Part shown: positions 8,663 to 12,983 of the stretch, one piece after another | Position numbering within the stretch: position 1 is the stretch's first letter | Layout of the letters: each line of letters opens with the position of its first letter | From: Monoraphidium neglectum | Taxonomy: Eukaryota > Chlorophyta > Chlorophyceae > Sphaeropleales > Selenastraceae | Direction: 5' to 3' | Assembly: GCF_000611645.1 (NCBI RefSeq) | Contig: NW_014012778.1 | Span: 6,930-19,912 of the forward strand | Length of the DNA stretch: 12,983 nucleotides | Notes under the pieces: generated by a model | The model's database searches: none | Told to the model about the DNA's origin: nothing | What the model saw: only the letters and a program-made list of their open reading frames with translations | Position numbers and translations under genes: made by a program

Positions 8663-9840
8663 AGCTTGGCCCGCCTGCACCCGCACACGGGTGCGTCATG
8701 CGCTGTGCGCCCCGCGCAGCCCGGCTCCCCGGAGATGCAGCACGCCCCTTCGCGGCAGCACCCACATGTGCAATGGAGTTGGTAGTTCAGGCATTGTTCC
8801 AGATTAGCAGCGGGTGGGGGGTTTGCCAGGCTGTGAGGCAGCTGCTGATGCTACCAAGTCATATCCCATGAGCCTGGATGGCTCCAAGAGCGGGCGACCG
8901 CGGGATCTTGCAACAATCCTAATACTAACCCAGGTGCTCCTCCTACGCATCGCTTATCTTGAGCTAGGGTGGCCATAGCAGGCAGGCGCGGTCCCATGCG
9001 ATGGCGGCAGCGAGCGCAGAAGCATGGACAGTAGCCACGGTGGCATGACCGGCAGCAGGACACTTCAGAGCATCCAGTGTTGCTGAGGTGAGTTCGAGGA
9101 CAACTTGTTTGCTCATTGAGGACGGCTGTGCGACATGCAGCCTCTGTAACCAGGCAGTAGCAGAGTGCCTACGACGCAGCAACCCTGCGCAGCTTGGCCT
9201 GCGATTTTGCGTCACCGTTGTTTGAGCTGTCAGGCACGCACATCGGGTCGCAGCCAGCCCGTCAGCCTCGCATTTCTCCTCAGTACAACCTGCCTAGTAG
9301 GTTCAGGTGTAAAATCCCCAGCATTATCACTCCTTCCTGCTCTCACTATTGCCACCATCGCGGCGACATCACAACCTGCCGCCTCTGGCACACAATGGGG
9401 AGGTGGTTGACACAGTCAACACGAGAAGGTGCGGTGATTGGGCTGGCGGCAAGTGCTGTGGCGCGCTGGGATCATGGGCGTGCCTCAAGTTGAACGGTTT
9501 GGAGGGAGGCGGCGCCCCTGTGCTGCTGGCTACGCCAGGACGCTCGAAAAGCGTGCCTGGGCGGCCACCTTCAGCAGCCCTACCCATGAGCTTCGACTGT
9601 CATGTGCCCTTCTCAGACTCCGTCTGCGCGCATCCTCGCAGGCATGCCGCAAAGTCTCTAGCACACACTCAACAGTGCGATGCAGGCGCTGCGCGAGCTG
9701 CTCACAGAGCCGCGAGTGGAATAGCTGAAGACGCCCTAGCCGCTGCGTGGCCTCCTGGGGACGCCAAGCCTCGAGACGGCCCCTTCATTTGGAACAGTTC
9801 TGTGTGGGAGACGCTGCTCAAGATGCCTGCAGGTTGTCGG
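8663..9840 (+). pseudogene. degraded RME-8/DNAJC13/GRV2-like exons (middle of C-terminal half)
   Basis: Pieces resemble successive segments of plant GRV2 downstream of its DnaJ domain, in the right order. About 8690-8871 gives VVQALFQISSGWGVCQAVRQ, like the family's helical segment around VMRTLSVISQFE. Then 9406-9500 gives VVDTV.. and GLAASAVARW; 9590-9630 gives LRLSCALLRLRLRA; 9671-9721 gives LNSAMQALRELLTEP; 9741-9830 gives LRGLLGTPSLETA and FIWNSSVWETLLKM, matching the repeated family motif ETPE-IWN. No single frame joins them. In frame with 9680 there are TAG codons at 9659, 9722 and 9737, and the last two pieces differ by one missing C in CCCC at 9780-9783. 8872-9405 would be intron. The pattern fits decayed or error-rich coding sequence. 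Individual segments are weak; their collinearity is the main argument. Confidence 0.45.
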
Positions 9841-10569
9841 GACTGCGCACAGACAGTGCATCTGTGAGCGCCGCCTGTACTGCAGCAGTACTGCAGCAGT
9901 CCTGCCCCATGTGACACGAATAGCAGGTCGCCATGACCGCAGCCTCCCGTCGACCACTGCTCGACCACCATCGAACTCACTGGCCCCCCAGCTTGCGCTC
10001 AGGCAACGACGCGCCATCGTATCCTTGTGCAGGCTCCCCAGCAGCAGCGCAAGCACGTCGCTGGCGCGGCGGCCCCGCAAGCCTTGAAATGCTAGGAGCT
10101 GGCTCGAGAGCTGCAATTGGGGGCGTGTTAGTGCGCGAGATTGACAACCGCACTCGGCTGCGCGCCCCCGCGGCGGGCACTGCGGCGCCCACAGGCGGCG
10201 TCGCGGTGGCGGGAACTGCGGCTTTGGCAGGCAGCAGCCGAGCAACAGCAGCAGTGGTGCCTGCGGAGCCAGCAGGGTCCTGCAAGGTGAGACGGTGTGC
10301 TGAGCTGCGACGGTTGGAAGGTCATATGTCACCGGGCATGCTTTGTCATCACGCCAGCGTTTCCTTCTGCTCCTTACATTGCTGGGCAGTCACTGTGTCA
10401 TAGCAAACAAGCCTGCGTACCCTGGGACACAAACAAACCTGAACGCTCACATTCAGCAAGCCCATGGATGCGCCCGGCAGTACCGCGGACACTTGATCCC
10501 TCGCTCACCCACCCCCACCCCTTATCATCTACCTCATTGCCGTCTCCCTCGCCTGATTCACAAACCAAG
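9841..10569 (+). other. unresolved part of the RME-8-like gene: intron and possible exon ending at 10286
   Basis: A good donor (TGCAAG|GTGAGA, exon end 10286) and an acceptor after a pyrimidine-rich tract (ACCAAG, ending 10569) bracket a likely 283-nt intron. Upstream of the donor, one frame reads AIGGVLVREIDNRT, which faintly resembles the family's VGGVYVRLF-type strand after an IWN motif, but the donor's phase fits another frame. I cannot give a reliable exon model here. Confidence 0.3.
9878..9899. repeat. two tandem copies of TACTGCAGCAG
   Basis: A short perfect 11-base tandem duplication just after the last IWN-type coding piece. Its period is not a multiple of three, so if it were coding, expansion would shift the frame. 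Confidence 0.7.
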
Positions 10570-12317
10570 GCCCTGGTCAAACCCTGCACTGGGAGACGCG
10601 CAAGAAGCGTGCCGCGGCGCTCAACGTGGCCGCAGTGCTGCAGAAGCAGCCGCGCCTGCTGGGGGGGCTCCCCTTCAAATCCGCCCTGTCGCGTGTCGCC
10701 GCGGCGCTCGTGCCGGCCGCTCTGCTGGGCGGCGCAGCAAAGCCCTCTTTGCCACCAGCAGCAGGGCCCACGGCGCAGCTGGTGCTTGCGGGGTCCGACG
10801 CCGAGGCAATGGCAACGGCAACGGGCGACGACATGGCCTCCCAGGCGGCAGACGCCGAGGCGCTCGCGGCTGGCGCGCTGTTGGTGCTCGCGTTTGCGAC
10901 GCAGAGCGCCCAGCTGGCAGCAGCATGGGTGGACGAGCCGTTTGTCCGCACCCTGCTTTGGCTCGCGCACGCGCCGCCGTCGCCGTGCGTGCTGGCTGGC
11001 GCGCTAGGCCTGCCACGCCCGCCGACAAGGACGGCGCGTGGGGCGCGGCGGCAGCGGCGCTGCAGCGCGTGATGGCAGACGCGACTAATGGAACACGGAC
11101 GCGGCTGGTGCTGGAGCAGCTACTGCCGCCGGGGCTGGTGGCGGGGATCGCAGAGGGGCGGCCAGAGGCGGTGCTGCGCATGCTGGCCCAGGTGGGCCGC
11201 GATGAACGGGGCGGCTGGTGCTTGGGGCATTGCCGCTGGGCAGCGGGTGGGGTCTTGGGGTCTCCCTAGCCTTGTTGGCATGCCGTCCTGTCCAAGGCCC
11301 CCTCTGTCGTCCCACCGGAAACCAAGACAGATACTCTAGGTTCAGCAATTCTGCATGACATGGCTGTTACTGCACCCATCTCACAGCGGCGTATGCTGCA
11401 CCGCCGCCTCCTCACCACCACCCCAGGACATGGAGACCCCAGAGTCGCTGTGCGACCGCCAGATGGTGTCACAGGCCGCCGCAGAGGCCGCCGCCCTCGC
11501 CGCCACCGCCCGCATGCAGCACGCGGCCGGCAGGCCCGATTGGGCGCCGCCGCCTGGCTACCGGCTGCGGTATGGCCGCCTGTGGGGGAGCTCTTTGTGG
11601 GGGGCGTGCATGTGCGACTGTTCCTCAAGAGCCCGCGGTTTGCTGTGCGGGACCCCGTAAAGTTCGGGGAGGCGTTGGCGGAGTGCTGCCTGCAAGAGCT
11701 CTCCACAGCGGCAGACATACGCCGTGTCGCTGGTGCCGGCGGCGCGGCAAGCGACGCGGCCGAGGCAGCGGCGGGGTCGGCGCTGCTGCTGTCTGCAGCG
11801 GCGTTTGCGCTGCTGCGGGGCCACGGGCTGCTGTGTGACCACCTGGCTCAGCTGGGCTACAACAGCAGGCTCCTAGGTTTGCTTGCGCACCGCGCCCCAT
11901 CGGCAGCGGTGGCCACCACGCCAGGCATTCAGAAGCAGCTGCAGGCGGCGGAGGCAGCGCCTGGCGAGCTGGGCGGTAGCCCGCTGCGCCTGCTGCACCA
12001 GCTCGCGTCGAGCGCAGGGCCGTCTGAGGCGCTCTCAACCGCCACGGCAACGCCCTGCGTGCCGAAACGGATGGCGGTGATGGTGTGGGGCCCGGCGCGA
12101 GCGTCCTTGCACTGCAGACGCTGAAGCGCGCGCTCGCGCCCGGCAACCGGCATCGCGACATGTTGGTTGCACAGGCGCTGCAGGCGCAGCTTCCGGCGCG
12201 GCTGCTGCAGCTGCTGGACTGGAGGAACGGGAGCGGGAGCGGGCCTGCCCCCACGCTGCAGCAGTGGGAGGTGGAGCCCCCCCGTATGAGCGAGCAGGGC
12301 AGCCAACGCCCGAAGAC

Positions 12318-12377
<60 letters not shown>

Positions 12378-12660
12378 GGCGGGAGAGGCGCAGGAGGCGA
12401 CGGTGCAGCGCGCATTGATGATGGATGTCCTGCGGCTGCTGTCGGAGCAGGAGGGCGCCTATTCAGCGCAGGCGGCCGCGCTGCTGGCCCGCAGCGAGGT
12501 GTGGGGGGCGTGCCGTGGGCAGCGACACGACGTGTCCCTGCTTAGCGGGGCCACGGACGACGGCGGCGTGGCAGGGCTGCTGATGGCAGGAGAGGCCGCG
12601 CGATTTGCGCTGCCAGCGGCGGAGGCGCTCGCGCCGGCAGGCAGGGACCGTGCGGGTTGA
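10570..12660 (+). CDS. GRV2/RME-8-like: C-terminal region of an RME-8 / DNAJC13 / GRV2 endosomal J-protein homologue (frame-broken)
   Basis: Two exons, 10570-11191 and 11427-12660, stop TGA. RME-8 proteins are large peripheral endosome proteins that recruit Hsc70 through a central DnaJ domain and act in endosomal sorting and vacuolar protein traffic. The segments follow plant GRV2 in order: LVLEQLLPPGLVAGIAEGRP; ETPESLCDRQMV (the ETPE-W motif); ELFVGGVHVRLFLKSPRF; LRLLHQLASSAGPSEAL; LALQTLKRALAPGNRHRD; LLQLLDWRNG; and the C-terminal signature SEVWGACRGQRHDVSLL followed by GVAGLL. A 19-Gln tract is inserted between the LLDWR and VW segments. The coding frame changes near 11010-11027, in GGGGG at 11584-11588 and in GGGG at 12087-12090. 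Each of the last two is restored by one extra G. Also, about 30 residues expected before GAWGAAAAALQRV seem absent. It may be a pseudogene or an assembly with homopolymer errors. Family assignment is strong; integrity is doubtful. Confidence 0.78.
11192..11426 (+). other. intron of the RME-8-like gene
   Basis: Donor CCCAG|GTGGGC, acceptor CACCCCAG|GACATG, 235 nt, phase 0 on both sides. Splicing joins RMLAQ to DMETPESL, which reproduces the family's continuous segment leading into the ETPE motif. The protein comparison therefore supports both boundaries. Confidence 0.85.
12319..12375. repeat. (CAG)19 coding for a polyQ tract in the RME-8-like protein
   Basis: Nineteen uninterrupted CAG codons between MSEQGSQRPKT and PAGEAQEATVQ. 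Plant GRV2 as I recall it has no Gln tract here, so this looks like an insertion in a loop between helical repeats. An uninterrupted CAG run is unstable and can also mislead assemblers. Confidence 0.95.
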
Positions 12661-12853
12661 CATGCCGACTGGCCATTGATTACAATGATGGGTGACGTTT
12701 GCTGCAGTCAGTCAGATCGTGTTTGCCAGGTTTGTTTGATTGCCGAATGCAACGTCGGCTACGTGGGATGTGAATTTGTCAACATGCTCGAAGCTCCAAA
12801 CAGTGGCGCTGGCAGCAGCAGGAGATGTCTGCGATCGCAGCGGGCTTCCAGCA

Positions 12854-12888
<35 letters not shown>

Positions 12889-12983
12889 AAACCATGCACG
12901 CAGGCGCCTGCTGCATGCTGAAAGAAGACACCAATAGCAGAAGTATGTGTCGACGGCCTATGTGGCTTGCAGGCTACGTGCAG
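12661..12983. other. 3' flank of the RME-8-like gene
   Basis: No gene is seen after the stop. The stretch contains a CTG microsatellite at 12855-12887. No TGTAA signal occurs on the plus strand before the window ends, so the polyadenylation site is either beyond the window or, if this is a pseudogene, lost. Confidence 0.5.
12855..12887. repeat. (CTG)11 microsatellite
   Basis: Eleven uninterrupted CTG units about 195 nt after the RME-8-like stop codon, presumably in its 3' UTR or just beyond. It is the opposite repeat orientation to the CAG tract about 480 nt upstream, so the two could pair with each other in one transcript. Confidence 0.95.

Noticed and set aside
9736..10332. Minus-strand open frame of 198 codons opposite the RME-8-like region
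   Set aside because: It is antisense to the collinear RME-8-like pieces, has no recognisable domain, and fits the general openness of GC-rich antisense frames.

Overview
This window looks like nuclear DNA of a chlorophyte green alga (Chlamydomonas/Volvox-like or a relative). The reasons are GC-rich sequence, coding exons split by spliceosomal introns of about 235-270 nt with GT..AG ends, many CAG/CTG and GT microsatellites, Ala/Gln/Gly-rich low-complexity protein segments, and a TGTAA motif downstream of one gene (the usual chlorophyte polyadenylation signal). The species is not identifiable from the sequence. No rRNA, tRNA, CRISPR array, bacterial operon or intact transposon was seen.

Layout: positions 1-2044 hold a GT microsatellite, several palindromes and a possible TATA box, but no gene I can support. 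Positions 2045-5943 (minus strand) hold a three-exon gene for a predicted protein of about 1,138 residues. It has a long Gln tract, a His/Gln repeat, an acidic block, a Gly/Tyr/Arg-rich segment and a poly-Ala block, framed by ordered-looking N- and C-terminal regions; I do not recognise its family. Positions 5944-6844 are the spacer between two minus-strand genes and carry a TGTAA signal for the upstream one. Positions 6845-7669 (minus strand) hold the last three exons of a gene whose protein ends in a UBA (ubiquitin-associated) domain. Positions 7670-8660 contain no confident gene.

From about 8660 to 12660 (plus strand) the sequence matches, piece by piece and in the right order, the C-terminal part of the RME-8/DNAJC13/GRV2 endosomal J-protein family, ending with that family's VW-x-QKHD-type C-terminus. 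The last two exons are clear. The upstream part is degraded, with frame changes and in-frame TAG codons. The central DnaJ domain and the large N-terminal part expected upstream are not visible, and minus-strand genes occupy that space. Several frame breaks are repaired by one extra base in a G or C run. The candidate explanations are a 5'-truncated pseudogene, homopolymer errors in the assembly, or both.

The UBA protein and the RME-8 homologue would both belong to ubiquitin/endosomal biology, but nothing here shows that the neighbouring genes work together. RME-8 comparisons come from memory of the plant GRV2 protein, not from an alignment.
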